Positions 1 to 7,511 of a stretch of DNA of 64,000 nucleotides are shown piece after piece. Within the stretch, counting starts at the first letter, position 1. Each line of letters starts with the position of its first letter. A program made the translations under genes and the position numbers. This DNA comes from Hyphomicrobiales bacterium (GTDB lineage: Bacteria > Pseudomonadota > Alphaproteobacteria > Rhizobiales > Beijerinckiaceae): contig CAKNFP010000001.1 in assembly GCA_930633525.1 (NCBI GenBank), forward strand, positions 1,280,001 to 1,344,000, in the 5' to 3' direction. A model generated the notes under the pieces. The model saw only the letters and a list, made by a program, of their open reading frames with translations, did not search any database and was not told the DNA's origin.

Positions 1-87
1 GCTCGAAAGCAGGCGCAGCGTGAAGGCCTACTGCCGGCGCCGAAGAAAAAAGTAATGGATCCTCGCCGGCAAGCCAGGCCGGCCTAA
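1..87 (+). CDS. Possible C-terminal end of a host gene
   Basis: The first frame stays open from the window edge to a TAA at 85-87 and encodes 28 residues, rich in Lys and Arg, ending in RRQARPA. It could be the tail of a host gene that begins outside the window. Another frame is also open for a similar length, and no domain can be recognised, so this is only a candidate. Confidence 0.2.
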   Translation, partial: ARKQAQREGLLPAPKKKVMDPRRQARPA

Positions 88-145
88 CGCAAGTCGCAGA
101 GAAGGCGCGCTCCATGCGTGTGCCGACGTAGGGCCGCCTTGAGCT

Positions 146-418
146 CTACGTTCCTGGCGATACCCGCTTGGAGCGACGCTTTGCGGTTGCCGTTACCTTC
201 TCGGGGGCCGCTTTGGCGGCTGCGTTTTCCTTCGCCTTCCTCAGCGCCCTCAAACGTGCGGTCCTCGCAAAAACTTCGTCTTGTGTGGCCCGATGATCAG
301 CCCACGCTTTGGAAGCCTCGGCTTCAGCGTCCGCCTTTTTTCGAGCGTTTGCGGCTTTCCTCAGCGCCTGATCGTCGGAAGTGTCTTCCATGATGGCCTC
401 CTCCAGCTCTTGCGACAT
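146..418 (-). CDS. Small Ala/Lys-rich hypothetical protein (90 aa)
   Basis: The product is 90 residues, starting MSQELEEAIM, with an acidic N-terminus, a long Ala/Lys/Arg-rich stretch likely to be a single helix or coiled coil (residues 20-75), and a very basic end (KRRSKRVS). I do not recognise the family. It lies upstream of the attachment site, so it belongs to the host chromosome. It reads in the same direction as the cold-shock gene, 131 bp away. The basic tail could suggest nucleic-acid binding, but that is a guess. Confidence 0.45.
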   Translation of the reverse strand: MSQELEEAIMEDTSDDQALRKAANARKKADAEAEASKAWADHRATQDEVFARTARLRALRKAKENAAAKAAPEKVTATAKRRSKRVSPGT

Positions 419-549
419 GATGGCTGCGGTCCGAGCGAGCGAACCACCAAACCGGCCTTATGCGAACAAAAAAGGGCCGGGCAAGCCCGACCCTGCTTCA
501 GATTTTTCGCCCTGGCCAAATGAAGGAAATCATTGGCTGGGTCGCGTCT

Positions 550-759
550 TTACACAGCCTGGAGATTTTCCGCTGCAACCTTGCCCCTGCGAGGGTCGGT
601 GACTGCCTCGAAGCTCACCTTCTGGCCTTCGGTGAGCGTACGCATGCCCGCGCGCTCAAGAGCGGTGATGTGCACGAAGATATCCGGGCCGCCGTTGTCC
701 GGCTGAATGAAACCAAAGCCTTTGTCGATGTTGAAAAATTTTACGGTGCCGACGGTCAT
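550..759 (-). CDS. Cold-shock protein, CspA family
   Basis: A 69-residue single CSD domain. It has the RNP1 motif KGFGFIQ (residues 13-19) and the RNP2 motif DIFVHI (26-31), which form the single-stranded nucleic-acid binding face of this OB-fold. Proteins of this family bind RNA or ssDNA and melt secondary structure in the cytoplasm. The start at MTVGTVKFF is chosen because a GGAG sequence sits about seven bases upstream and the conserved domain begins there; upstream in-frame codons give no homologous sequence. This is a host gene in the left flank. Confidence 0.93.
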   Translation of the reverse strand: MTVGTVKFFNIDKGFGFIQPDNGGPDIFVHITALERAGMRTLTEGQKVSFEAVTDPRRGKVAAENLQAV

Positions 760-1204
760 AGCGAACTCCATGTCGCATGCATAAAGATACGCGCGGACAC
801 CTCGCCCGCACGTTTGTTGCATCGATATTGATGAGAAGATCGCCGGAAGCGCCATTCGCGCAAAAACAAAGTTCGGCAACAAGATCGATAAGTCTCTGGT
901 ATCACCTAATGGCGTCCGAAGCCAGCGCAAGCTTGTGCGACGCTCTCCAGAGCCTCTTCGCGGACGGTGCCCGGAAGGGGACGGAGAGGGCGTAGAGGGC
1001 TGTGCGTATCAAATTGCACGCCGCTATCTGTCGCCTACGAACGCAGCCACGTTCATGAATCGATCCGCGGTGAAGCAGCTTATCTCGAACGCGGCCTGCG
1101 CGCGGAGAGTCGGGCTATAGGCGGATCGGAGCATGGGGCCGGAAAGCGCAGGACAGGTGCAATTTGCACTCAGTTTACTGCCTAAATTCCAGCTAAGTCA
1201 TTGA
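760..1204. other. Host intergenic stretch up to the attachment site
   Basis: About 445 bases between the cold-shock gene and the left prophage end. Short open frames exist on the plus strand but none has a convincing ribosome site or recognisable product. The last 12 bases (gtcattgaaat region, near 1195) also occur just inside the right prophage end, split by an 11-bp insertion. I see nothing else in it. Confidence 0.5.
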
Positions 1205-1262
1205 AATTGATGGTGGGTGCGACAGGGATTGAACCTGTGACCCCTGCCGTGTGAAGGCAGTG
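1205..1262 (-). repeat. attL: 58-bp attachment core containing the 3' part of tRNA-Val
   Basis: These 58 bases are identical to 61969-62026. They cover the anticodon arm, T arm, acceptor 3' strand and CCA of the tRNA-Val gene on the minus strand. After 1262 the sequence diverges, so the tRNA copy here lacks its acceptor 5' strand and D arm and is not functional. This is the usual result of phage integration into the 3' half of a tRNA gene. The functional copy is restored at the right end. Confidence 0.93.
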
Positions 1263-1307
1263 TATTGCGCTGTATAGCTTGCGTTCTATAGCATGTCAAC
1301 GCTATCC

Positions 1308-1366
1308 GCCACAGCTACGTTCTTATAATGTTCGCGTGAAACTGTGGCAAACTGTGGCGCCACAGC
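1308..1366. promoter_or_regulatory. Integrase arm-type sites, left (P arm)
   Basis: Two tandem copies of AAACTGTGGC (1339-1348, 1349-1358) are flanked by inverted copies of its core GCCACAG (1308-1314 and 1359-1365). The same 10-mer occurs twice at 61894-61903 and 61906-61915, just inside the other prophage end. Clustered short repeats on both sides of the core are what arm-binding sites of lambda-type integrases look like. Assignment rests on repeat and position only. Confidence 0.72.
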
Positions 1367-1372
1367 TTCGAA

Positions 1373-2578
1373 TTACCTTCTTCCTGGACCCGACAAAGCC
1401 TTGGAGGCGGTTGTTTGGAAATCTGGATGGTGGTGACCGTATACGCGCTCGAACATGGCAGCTGTCATCCCGAGATACCCTGCGGCCTCCCATACCTCGA
1501 CGCCTCGCTGAGCGAGCCACGTTCCGCATGTATGCCTTAGGATATGGGGGACAAATTCCTTCCCGAGCCCGGCGTCATCACGTACGCCCTCCCATCCGGT
1601 ACGCACCTTGCTGGCTATGGGCACGCCGCCATGGTGGATGACATGTGTGATCCCGCCTCCGCCCTCCAGCCTCATCGCGCTGTCGATCCTGTCCCACCTT
1701 CGTAGATGCGCAAGCAGCCGTTGCTGCAGACGGACAGGCGGCCTACGCTTTTTTGTCTCGCTTTCTTCCGCGCCTCGACGGTGCATCACGCCGCGCTGCA
1801 GATCAATCCAGCCTGAGCTTGCGGACGGCCCCCATGTCAGGGACGTCATCGCCGAATGCCGCGTTCCTGTGTAAAGCCCAATCAGGATGAACCGAGCGAT
1901 ATGGGCCCTGTTCGCGCGAGCGCTTTTCCCTCGACGATAGATCGTCCCGGTCTTGTCCCGATAGAATCCGAGCGCTGCAGCCAGAAGTTTCGCAGCTTGA
2001 CCGCGGTCGAGAAAAGTGTGGCGAGGCTTGCTGTCTTCTGGCAGCCACACCACCGGTAGCGCCGGCAGCGGGTGTTCGGCGTGCCAATAGTTGATCGCGG
2101 CGGAGAGGACAACCAACTCTCGGCGGGCAGTTGGCTGGCTCACGGTGCGTGTGCTGGTCTTAGCGTGCCGGATCCTCTGCTTCGTTCGCCATGCGACATA
2201 GTCACGACACGTAGTCCGCCGCACATCAGCTACAGCTTTGTCCCCCCACCATTCCAGGAGCTTGTCGATGCGCGCCGAGAGGATTCGCCTGTCTCCCTCT
2301 TTTTTGGGCGCAGCTTCGCTGCCATACAGGCTTAATACCTCCGCAATATAAACCGCTTCGCCTGGGCCGCGAGGTTGCCCCTTAACCTCAGAAAATTTCT
2401 TGGCTAGGTAGGAAGTGAGCGCTCTTTCAGCGCCAAGCTTGTCATCCGGGCCGCAGCCTGTGCTAACCGTAATCGGTCCATCTCTGATGACCCAGACGCC
2501 CGCGTGGGTGATTTTCCCCGACTGGTCGCGGCGTGGGGGGCGTTCATAGAGGCGTGGTCCTTTTGATCGCTGCGGCAT
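1373..2578 (-). CDS. int: Tyrosine site-specific integrase
   Basis: A 401-residue phage integrase that should catalyse recombination between phage attP and the tRNA-Val attB. The N-terminal part (about 1-60) resembles the arm-binding domain, residues 90-180 the core-binding SAM-like domain, and the rest the catalytic domain. The catalytic residues are visible: Arg in YTGTRHSAM, His-x-x-Arg in HILRHTCGTW, and the nucleophile Tyr in FERVYGHHHPDF. It is the last gene of the leftward operon and ends 110 bp from attL. Its start overlaps the preceding excisionase candidate by 175 bp, an unusually long overlap, so the true start may lie further inside. Confidence 0.95.
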   Translation of the reverse strand: MPQRSKGPRLYERPPRRDQSGKITHAGVWVIRDGPITVSTGCGPDDKLGAERALTSYLAKKFSEVKGQPRGPGEAVYIAEVLSLYGSEAAPKKEGDRRILSARIDKLLEWWGDKAVADVRRTTCRDYVAWRTKQRIRHAKTSTRTVSQPTARRELVVLSAAINYWHAEHPLPALPVVWLPEDSKPRHTFLDRGQAAKLLAAALGFYRDKTGTIYRRGKSARANRAHIARFILIGLYTGTRHSAMTSLTWGPSASSGWIDLQRGVMHRRGAEESETKKRRPPVRLQQRLLAHLRRWDRIDSAMRLEGGGGITHVIHHGGVPIASKVRTGWEGVRDDAGLGKEFVPHILRHTCGTWLAQRGVEVWEAAGYLGMTAAMFERVYGHHHPDFQTTASKALSGPGRR

Positions 2579-2796
2579 AGCCGTAGCATCTCCTTAATCG
2601 CGGATGGCGTCACGAAGTCCTTCCCCGCCACGCGTGTCAGTGTGAGTGTGCCCTTTCGAACCTCTGTCCGCAGGGAACGCGGCTCCAAGAGACCACCAAG
2701 AAATACTTCGCAGGCCTCTCGCAACGTCATCAGTTCGAAATCAGACCAGTCGCTCGCCAATGGACGGCTGATGCTCCTATCGGTCTTCCGTGCCAT
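2404..2796 (-). CDS. Excisionase-like DNA-binding protein
   Basis: The product is 130 residues. Residues 20-75 (LMTLREACEVF, then SLRTEVRKGTL, then DFVTPSAIKEML) fit a winged-helix or MerR-like helix-turn-helix of the excisionase type, where a short helix is followed by a wing and a second anchoring segment. The rest is polar and low in structure. It directly precedes and overlaps the integrase gene, the usual place for xis. Role in excision is inferred from fold and position. Confidence 0.65.
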   Translation of the reverse strand: MARKTDRSISRPLASDWSDFELMTLREACEVFLGGLLEPRSLRTEVRKGTLTLTRVAGKDFVTPSAIKEMLRLCRSDQKDHASMNAPHAATSRGKSPTRASGSSEMDRLRLAQAAARMTSLALKERSLPT

Positions 2797-2826
2797 TCTC
2801 TATCGTTTCTCCTCTGTCATTAGCTC

Positions 2827-3300
2827 TCAGCCTTTCTCAAGGCTGCTGAGGGCGGGTGGTGTCACTCCGTTGATCTGATCGCCCTCGGTGACGAACCGAA
2901 TTAGCATGGCGAGAAGCTGCACGATCTCGCCTTCCACCTCATCCCACGGCATTCTGCCTTCGGCATAGTGGACCGCGCCGCGCACGACTTCGCCTGCTTC
3001 CTCGGCAATCTTGAGCGTCACGTAGTTCGGTTGGGGGAATTTCACGGTTGCCTTGGCGGCGGCGGCTCTGGCGCGATCAACCAGCGATGCGAAGTAATCC
3101 GCATCCGTCACAGCCTCGGCGCGTTCCGCCTCGCGACCGGCGCAGGGCACGGCATCAATCTGCCGCTCTATCCGCGCGATATGACGCTTAAGCTCCGTCT
3201 TCCCGTTCAACATGGCGCCGTTCGCGTAGTGAAAGATGAGATCAAGCAGCTCGGCGCGCCACTCCTCAAAATCAGCGCGCTCTTTGTCTGCGTTGGTCAT
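2827..3300 (-). CDS. MazG-like nucleotide pyrophosphohydrolase
   Basis: The C-terminal half carries the all-alpha NTP pyrophosphohydrolase signature: an EEAGEVVRGAVHY helix followed by EVEGEIVQLLAML, the E-x-x-E and E-x-x-D type metal ligands of MazG/dUTPase-like folds. Such enzymes hydrolyse NTPs or dNTPs to monophosphates and PPi. The N-terminal 60 residues are helical and unassigned. The start at MTNADKE is preferred because its ATG overlaps the stop of the small upstream gene (ATGA). Substrate cannot be told from sequence. Confidence 0.72.
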   Translation of the reverse strand: MTNADKERADFEEWRAELLDLIFHYANGAMLNGKTELKRHIARIERQIDAVPCAGREAERAEAVTDADYFASLVDRARAAAAKATVKFPQPNYVTLKIAEEAGEVVRGAVHYAEGRMPWDEVEGEIVQLLAMLIRFVTEGDQINGVTPPALSSLEKG

Positions 3301-3386
3301 TGACTGGCTCTCCATATTCCGACGATGATTACGGCAGATATCCCTGAGAACATGACGGCGAGCATGAAAGCTTCAGGCCAATTCAT
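3297..3386 (-). CDS. Single-helix membrane peptide (29 aa)
   Basis: A short frame encoding MNWPEAFMLAVMF followed by SGISAVIIVGIWRASQ: one hydrophobic segment of about 20 residues with a basic end. Its start codon overlaps the stop of the gene before it and its stop overlaps the start of the MazG-like gene (ATGA at both junctions), which strongly supports translation within this tightly coupled operon. Function unknown. Confidence 0.6.
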   Translation of the reverse strand: MNWPEAFMLAVMFSGISAVIIVGIWRASQ

Positions 3387-3799
3387 GGCTTCTTCTCCGC
3401 GAGGGCTTCGATGGCTTCGTGAATACCTTTTGCTGTGGGACCGTCCATGTGGCCATAGTCGGAAGCGATCGCCGCAGCATCCGCATACGCCCCGCGCTTT
3501 GCCTGATCGCGGAGGCGCAGATGGTCCTCGTAACGAACGTAATCGCCGTTAGAGTTATTCCCGAACATGTAGGCTGTTGGGCACCCATCACCATCGAATT
3601 CGCAAGCCGGGCTCCACCTCGTTATCTTCTCCTCCCCCACATCAGGAGCGGCGGGAAGGGCGCGGGAGGCGAGGGTGAGAAGGTCGCCTGAAGCCTTGTC
3701 CAGAGCCTCAAGCCAGATCGCGTATTCCCTGGTTGTGCCAGCGCGAGCTACCGCCGCCTCACGCAGGCGCTGCAACTCCGCAATTTTATGGGGTGTCAT
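3383..3799 (-). CDS. Hypothetical phage protein (138 aa)
   Basis: A soluble protein of 138 residues beginning MTPHKIAELQRL, with a helical N-terminus, a middle segment containing CEFDGDGCPTAYMFGNNS, and a helical C-terminus. It resembles the loosely related accessory proteins common in phage early-left operons, but I cannot name a family. It is coupled by ATGA overlap to the following small membrane gene. Confidence 0.6.
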   Translation of the reverse strand: MTPHKIAELQRLREAAVARAGTTREYAIWLEALDKASGDLLTLASRALPAAPDVGEEKITRWSPACEFDGDGCPTAYMFGNNSNGDYVRYEDHLRLRDQAKRGAYADAAAIASDYGHMDGPTAKGIHEAIEALAEKKP

Positions 3800-3802
3800 C
3801 TG

Positions 3803-4090
3803 TCACTCTCCGGGGCCGGCTTTGTCGATGGTCGCGCGAATCCGGCTGTAAACTATGGCGGAAATATCCTTGGCAATTACGTCGCCTTTCCCCTCTCGGG
3901 ATCTGGCTGACCTGCCGTCTCCTATATCGACGAAGTACGAGTGGCTTCGGTCGCAGAATGCGTCGAATAGGCGTGCGTCATCATCAAGAACGGACTTCGC
4001 AGCTTCATGCGCGCTCTTCCCAGACATAAAATGAGGAAGCATGCGCATTGCAAAAGCTTTCTCGGATTCGCTAAGCCCCGTGGGCGCCAT
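3803..4090 (-). CDS. Hypothetical protein (95 aa) behind a regulated promoter
   Basis: Translation from MAPTGLSESEKAF gives 95 residues, mainly helical and charged. The frame extends upstream without stop to 4390, but that part overlaps the oppositely oriented regulator gene and the promoter and is unlikely to be coding. A consensus promoter (4121-4149) reads into this gene, so it may be expressed independently of the main leftward promoter. Function unknown. Confidence 0.6.
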   Translation of the reverse strand: MAPTGLSESEKAFAMRMLPHFMSGKSAHEAAKSVLDDDARLFDAFCDRSHSYFVDIGDGRSARSREGKGDVIAKDISAIVYSRIRATIDKAGPGE

Positions 4091-4120
4091 TTCCGTCGCT
4101 CCAATCTGTCTGTGATTGAA

Positions 4121-4149
4121 GTTATATCGTGTACATGATACGGTGTCAA
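4121..4149 (-). promoter_or_regulatory. Strong sigma70-type promoter, leftward
   Basis: On the minus strand TTGACA (4149-4144) and TATAAC (4126-4121) are separated by exactly 17 bases. It is embedded between the arms of a perfect inverted repeat that likely binds the adjacent ribbon-helix-helix protein. It would drive the 95-aa gene and everything downstream to integrase. Confidence 0.8.
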
Positions 4150-4162
4150 TAACATGTACACG
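4128..4162. promoter_or_regulatory. Operator: 10-bp perfect inverted repeat
   Basis: CGTGTACATG at 4128-4137 is the exact reverse complement of CATGTACACG at 4153-4162. Each arm contains the small palindrome TGTACA, as expected for paired ribbon-helix-helix dimers. The left arm lies in the spacer of the leftward promoter and the right arm just upstream of the -35, so binding would block that promoter. Confidence 0.78.
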
Positions 4163-4210
4163 AAAAGGTGCGATTTGACTCAAATTCATGAACCAGCTAC
4201 CCGTCCCCGT

Positions 4211-4393
4211 ATGGGGCGGAAGAAGCTGTGGGCCGAGAACATCAACCTGACCCTTCCTGAGGGAGCTAAGGCGCGTATGGATGCTGCGCTTGAGCCGGGG
4301 GAAGATCGTCTCGATCTGATACGCTCGGCTATTGAGCGAGAGCTGAAACGGCGGGAGAGAAACAAAAAGGCGGGCGACGCCGACAACCAATGA
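4211..4393 (+). CDS. Ribbon-helix-helix transcriptional regulator
   Basis: The 60-residue product starting MGRKKLWAENINLTLPEG shows the RHH pattern: a short beta strand (NINLTL), a helix (EGAKARMDAAL), a turn, and a second helix (DRLDLIRSAIERELKRRE). The fold dimerises and inserts its strands in the DNA major groove. It is the only plus-strand gene within the leftward operon, divergent from the 95-aa gene, with a palindromic operator between them, so autoregulated repression is likely. An earlier in-frame ATG at 4154 lies inside the operator. Neither start has a clear ribosome site; 4211 fits the family better. Confidence 0.72.
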   Translation: MGRKKLWAENINLTLPEGAKARMDAALEPGEDRLDLIRSAIERELKRRERNKKAGDADNQ

Positions 4394-4846
4394 TCACTCC
4401 GCCTTCTCCATCTGCGCTATCAAAGCCCGGAACAGTGCGGTGAGGAGGGCGAGGGGTGGGGTGGGGGCAACAGCCTGGGCAAGCGGATGGCTTGCAGACC
4501 CTATGCTCGCCTCGGCGTGGACGATGTACCAGTGGAGATTGATCTGGTGCCCCGGCAACACCCGCTCTACGAGCGCAATGGTTGCGTCGAGGGATGAGGT
4601 GAAGGGCTCGCTATCCCAGACCATCCCGAAACTGCCGTCGTCGTGAACAACGCCGCACATACCAGCAGCTTGGTCGTGGTGCCTCCAGGTAGGGAAGTTC
4701 AACCAGGCCCATGGCGAGCTATCTCGCATCGATGCCTTCCCGGCGCGGAGCACGGCATCAATCCGCGCGTCAAGCTCTCGATCCGCCCCGCTCGCCTTCT
4801 CAAGATCCGCGAGGACGCTCTTGCATTCTTCGACGTTTCTCTTCAT
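4394..4846 (-). CDS. Hypothetical phage protein (150 aa)
   Basis: The product starts MKRNVEECKSVLADLEKA with a helical, charged N-terminus, then a Trp-rich middle (SPWAWLNFPTWRHHDQ) and a C-terminus with ALLTALFRALIAQMEKAE. Similar accessory proteins that describe an aspartate/tryptophan-rich core occur widely in alphaproteobacterial prophages, without assigned function. It overlaps the preceding gene by 47 bp. Confidence 0.6.
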   Translation of the reverse strand: MKRNVEECKSVLADLEKASGADRELDARIDAVLRAGKASMRDSSPWAWLNFPTWRHHDQAAGMCGVVHDDGSFGMVWDSEPFTSSLDATIALVERVLPGHQINLHWYIVHAEASIGSASHPLAQAVAPTPPLALLTALFRALIAQMEKAE

Positions 4847-5033
4847 TTCGAAGTCTCCGCTCCTCGGTTTCGAGGATCACAGCTTGTTCTTTGATCTTGT
4901 CCGCGATTTCTTGGTGTTCTGACTTCATCGGCTCTGGTGATTGCTTGGCTCGATTTCGGTAGAACTTGGCGGCGCCGAATAAATGGTAGGCTCTGGGCTC
5001 GTCGTGCGAGCGAGCGTTGTTTTTTCTGCTCAC
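4800..5033 (-). CDS. Small charged coiled-coil protein (77 aa)
   Basis: The start is taken as a GTG that overlaps the previous stop (GTGA), giving a 77-residue protein. Its last 40 residues (from MKSEHQEIADKI to the end) are dominated by Glu, Lys and Arg and should form a coiled coil. Function unknown. The coupling to the upstream membrane protein supports that it is translated. Confidence 0.5.
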   Translation of the reverse strand: MSRKNNARSHDEPRAYHLFGAAKFYRNRAKQSPEPMKSEHQEIADKIKEQAVILETEERRLRNEEKRRRMQERPRGS

Positions 5034-5227
5034 AGTTTGTCTAACCAAGCCTGATAGGCGCACCACCCAAACCATGCCGCTGGGAATAAAAACATGGGTG
5101 ACAGTGCGAAAAAGGCGACGTAGTTATTAGTCGTTGTCGCCACGTAAACAAAGAACGCCAGTGCACCGATAGATATATACCCGCACATCAAGAAGCACAG
5201 CCAGCGCAGAAATTGCTTTTCAGTCAT
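5030..5227 (-). CDS. Small membrane protein with two TM helices
   Basis: From MTEKQFLRWLCF the protein has 65 residues with two hydrophobic segments (FLMCGYISIGALAFFVYV and AFFALSPMFLFPAAWFG) joined by a short polar TTTNN loop. The start overlaps the stop of the upstream gene (ATGA), which is why it is preferred over a frame-open upstream ATG. Role unknown; membrane proteins of this type are common in phage early regions. Confidence 0.6.
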   Translation of the reverse strand: MTEKQFLRWLCFLMCGYISIGALAFFVYVATTTNNYVAFFALSPMFLFPAAWFGWCAYQAWLDKL

Positions 5228-5628
5228 GACGATCTCCGCACGCGTTTCGGCATCTTTCGCTTTGGCCACTTTGATTGAGGCTTTGGCTCACCGTTGGCCC
5301 TGGCAAGAACGCGTCGCTGGAACGCCGCCTCTTTCTCTGTCACCCGGCGCTCGTGAGCGATGGCGTGGATATCGCCGCCAGCGCTTGTGATCCGCTTTTC
5401 GCCGCCCGGCCCGAAGGTCTTCACCTTGTGCTCGCCTTTGGTCAGGACGCGGATGAAGTCTGGATGATTAGCTGGCGGGTCGGTGTCGTTCGTTGCCTCG
5501 TCCCAGTTCCGAAGAGCCAGGGCAGGGAAGTGATCGAAGTCCACTTCCTCAATGGTGTATCCAAGTTTACGTAGGGCGACCTGTAGCTTGACGATCAGGG
5601 GGATCGATTTGCGGCGCTTGGCGGTCAT
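5224..5628 (-). CDS. HNH-nuclease-like phage protein
   Basis: The 134-residue protein has the pattern of a phage family often annotated as HNH-like: EVDFDHFPALALR near residue 30, then NHPDFI, KGEHKVKTFG, and a basic end with KSKWPKRK-like sequence (QSKWPKRKMPKR). The conserved DH and later HK/H residues could form a degenerate beta-beta-alpha-metal site. It lies in the recombination operon. Catalytic activity is uncertain because the classical final His/Asn is not obvious. Confidence 0.55.
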   Translation of the reverse strand: MTAKRRKSIPLIVKLQVALRKLGYTIEEVDFDHFPALALRNWDEATNDTDPPANHPDFIRVLTKGEHKVKTFGPGGEKRITSAGGDIHAIAHERRVTEKEAAFQRRVLARANGEPKPQSKWPKRKMPKRVRRSS

Positions 5629-5927
5629 CCGGCGCCTCCCATTCCCCAGGACCCTGCATTCCGCTTCTGAATGTCCGCAAGGATCTGCTGCAACTGGCTT
5701 TGTGACATGTTGGCTTGGTTGGACAGTATGTCGCCTGCCCCGACGGCCACGTACTGGATTGGATTCGCGGGGGTGTCTGTGGCAGCCGATACAACTTGCG
5801 GCTCGGCATCCACCTTCAGCGGATCATCCCCCGGCCTCCACCCGCATGCGGTGCACTGAATGCTTGTCGGAGCTAATATGCTTCCGGCACACTTCACAGT
5901 GTTCTTCTGGCAGCGCTTGCAGATCAT
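5625..5927 (-). CDS. Small zinc-ribbon-like protein (100 aa)
   Basis: The product begins MICKRCQKNTVKC and carries CKRC followed about 20 residues later by CTACGWRPGD, a CxxC...CxxC arrangement suited to bind one zinc. The C-terminal half is Gln/Ser-rich and polar. The frame continues upstream without stop, but that part overlaps another gene and lacks homologous character. Probably a small nucleic-acid or protein-binding factor; the function is not known. Confidence 0.6.
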   Translation of the reverse strand: MICKRCQKNTVKCAGSILAPTSIQCTACGWRPGDDPLKVDAEPQVVSAATDTPANPIQYVAVGAGDILSNQANMSQSQLQQILADIQKRNAGSWGMGGAG

Positions 5928-6133
5928 GCTGCCCTCCGCTTCGCCAGAACGTCCTCGCGAATGTCCTTCTCGTTGTCCTCGATCCATCTCAAGGTGTCGA
6001 AGATCGCGTTCAACTGGTCCCGCAGAAAATCCGCCGCTGACGGTGATATCCTCTGACCCTTGGCTATATCCGGTACGCCACGAATGGCGACCTGCAATGC
6101 AGCCTTTTGTGCTGTGAGGGTGTGCTTGGCCAT
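5924..6133 (-). CDS. Hypothetical protein (69 aa)
   Basis: A 69-residue, mostly helical protein starting MAKHTLTAQKAAL and ending LAKRRAA. It overlaps the zinc-ribbon gene downstream by ATGA and abuts NinB upstream, so it is translated as part of the recombination cluster. I do not recognise the family. Confidence 0.6.
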   Translation of the reverse strand: MAKHTLTAQKAALQVAIRGVPDIAKGQRISPSAADFLRDQLNAIFDTLRWIEDNEKDIREDVLAKRRAA

Positions 6134-6528
6134 CAGGCGGCCTCCACATCGTCACGGAATACCACGCCGTGCTTTGCGCCGAGCGCGAAGATCAGTTCGA
6201 TGAGGTCCGTCATCTCGTTCTTACTCAGATCCGACGACGACCGCCCCAGGCTGACGATCCCGTTTCCGTCCAGGTTTGGAACCATCCGCACCTCACGCTT
6301 AAGGGCGTCCAGGAATAGGAGTTTCCAGTCGTCCGGCGAAAGCTTGATGCCGTGATGCGTTGTCTGTGCCGCCACGTCCGTCAGCATCGCCCACATGCGG
6401 TCGTTCTGTGGCAGGGAGCGCTTGGCTTCTTTGAACTCGATACGGCAGCCATATGGGGCCTTCGCCGCCCAATTGGCTACCCGCCGACGGTCGGGATCGC
6501 TGCGGATGACGACTAGCGCGCGGCTCAT
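6133..6528 (-). CDS. ninB: NinB-family recombination mediator
   Basis: The 131-residue protein has the family pattern: a basic N-terminus, the signature KEAKRSLPQNDRMWAML (about 33-49), HHGIKLSPDDWK, and a C-terminal helix. Lambda NinB (Orf) binds ssDNA and SSB and can substitute for RecFOR functions in phage recombination. It is located right after SSB, which fits a role as SSB partner that loads a recombinase. Confidence 0.85.
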   Translation of the reverse strand: MSRALVVIRSDPDRRRVANWAAKAPYGCRIEFKEAKRSLPQNDRMWAMLTDVAAQTTHHGIKLSPDDWKLLFLDALKREVRMVPNLDGNGIVSLGRSSSDLSKNEMTDLIELIFALGAKHGVVFRDDVEAA

Positions 6529-6538
6529 GTCATTCTCC

Positions 6539-6982
6539 CTAGAACGGAATGTCTGAATCTTCGAAGCCGTCGCCGGACGGTGCGGACCTGTCAGTCACGC
6601 GCTCGCGGGGCTCGTCTCCACCGCCAGACCGAGGCGCGTCGAGGATCGTTAGCTCGCCACGGAAGCGCTGGAGGACAACCTCCGTCGTGTAGCGCTCCTG
6701 CCCATCCTTGTCGGTCCATTTGCGGGTCTGGTTCTGGCCTTCCAGGTAGACCTTGCTGCCCTTGCGGAGGTACTGCTCCGCGATCTTCGCGAGGTTGTCG
6801 TTGAAAATAACGACGCTATGCCACTCGGTCCTTTCCTTCCGCTCGCCCGAACTTTTTTCGCGCCATGTCTCTGTCGTCGCGACGCGCAGGTTGACCACTG
6901 GGTCGCCGTTAGCGAGGCGGCGCACTTCGGGATCGCGTCCGAGGTTGCCTACTAGAATAACGCGGTTAGCTGAGCCGGCCAT
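6539..6982 (-). CDS. ssb: Single-stranded DNA-binding protein
   Basis: The 147-residue protein has an N-terminal OB fold ([16 protein letters not shown] at the start, EWHSVVIFN and [10 protein letters not shown] in the core) and a flexible Gly/Pro/Asp-rich linker. It ends with DSDIPF, the acidic tip that recruits replication and repair partners. It coats ssDNA during phage replication and annealing. It sits between an HNH gene and ninB, and its first 17 bases overlap the HNH gene. Confidence 0.96.
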   Translation of the reverse strand: MAGSANRVILVGNLGRDPEVRRLANGDPVVNLRVATTETWREKSSGERKERTEWHSVVIFNDNLAKIAEQYLRKGSKVYLEGQNQTRKWTDKDGQERYTTEVVLQRFRGELTILDAPRSGGGDEPRERVTDRSAPSGDGFEDSDIPF

Positions 6983-7511
6983 TCCGGTCCCTTTCTCTTG
7001 TTTTGCCTGACAGCCGGTCTTGAAGCCGATGGAGCCTCATGTGACCGCTCCGAGTAACGAGAGCCAAGTTGTTGTCTGCGTTGTTGTGCCTGTTCCCGTC
7101 GATGTGATGAACGCATTCGTCGGGCTTAAGCTTGCGGCCTAGCCGCGTTTCCATAGCGACTACATGAACCGATCTGGATTTGTTTGGACCCGTAGTAAAT
7201 TCGACGTATCCGCCGCTCTTATGAGAAATTCCGGCTGCGTTGTCTCTGGCCCACGATTTCCTCGCGGCGGATATGGCGTGTCGGTGCTCCTCGGTGAAAA
7301 CCCTAGTCTTCCCACGCAACCCGCTGCCCAGACGCCCTTTCTTGGCCGCCAAGCGAACCCCGTCCGCCCTACTGCGCAATACGCCAGCTTTGGCTAAATG
7401 GTGCCGGACAGTTGAAGTGGGTGTTCCGAACTCCTTGGCAACTTCTGGTATGCTCGAACCGTTGGTGTATGACCGGACGACGCCATCCCATCTATTGACG
7501 CTGCCAGCCAT
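6966..7511 (-). CDS. HNH homing-type endonuclease with HTH
   Basis: A 181-residue protein. An N-terminal helix-turn-helix ([20 protein letters not shown]) is followed by a basic linker and a C-terminal HNH core: [22 protein letters not shown], with the characteristic His-His, Asp and Asn-rich metal site. HNH free-standing homing enzymes are frequent in phages and often sit between essential replication genes, as here between exonuclease and SSB. It starts at an ATG overlapping the exonuclease stop. Confidence 0.88.
   Translation of the reverse strand: MAGSVNRWDGVVRSYTNGSSIPEVAKEFGTPTSTVRHHLAKAGVLRSRADGVRLAAKKGRLGSGLRGKTRVFTEEHRHAISAARKSWARDNAAGISHKSGGYVEFTTGPNKSRSVHVVAMETRLGRKLKPDECVHHIDGNRHNNADNNLALVTRSGHMRLHRLQDRLSGKTRERDRNGRLS

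Noticed and set aside
1205..1280. Functional tRNA-Val at the left end
   Set aside because: Only the anticodon arm to CCA is present; the D arm and acceptor 5' strand are replaced by phage sequence.
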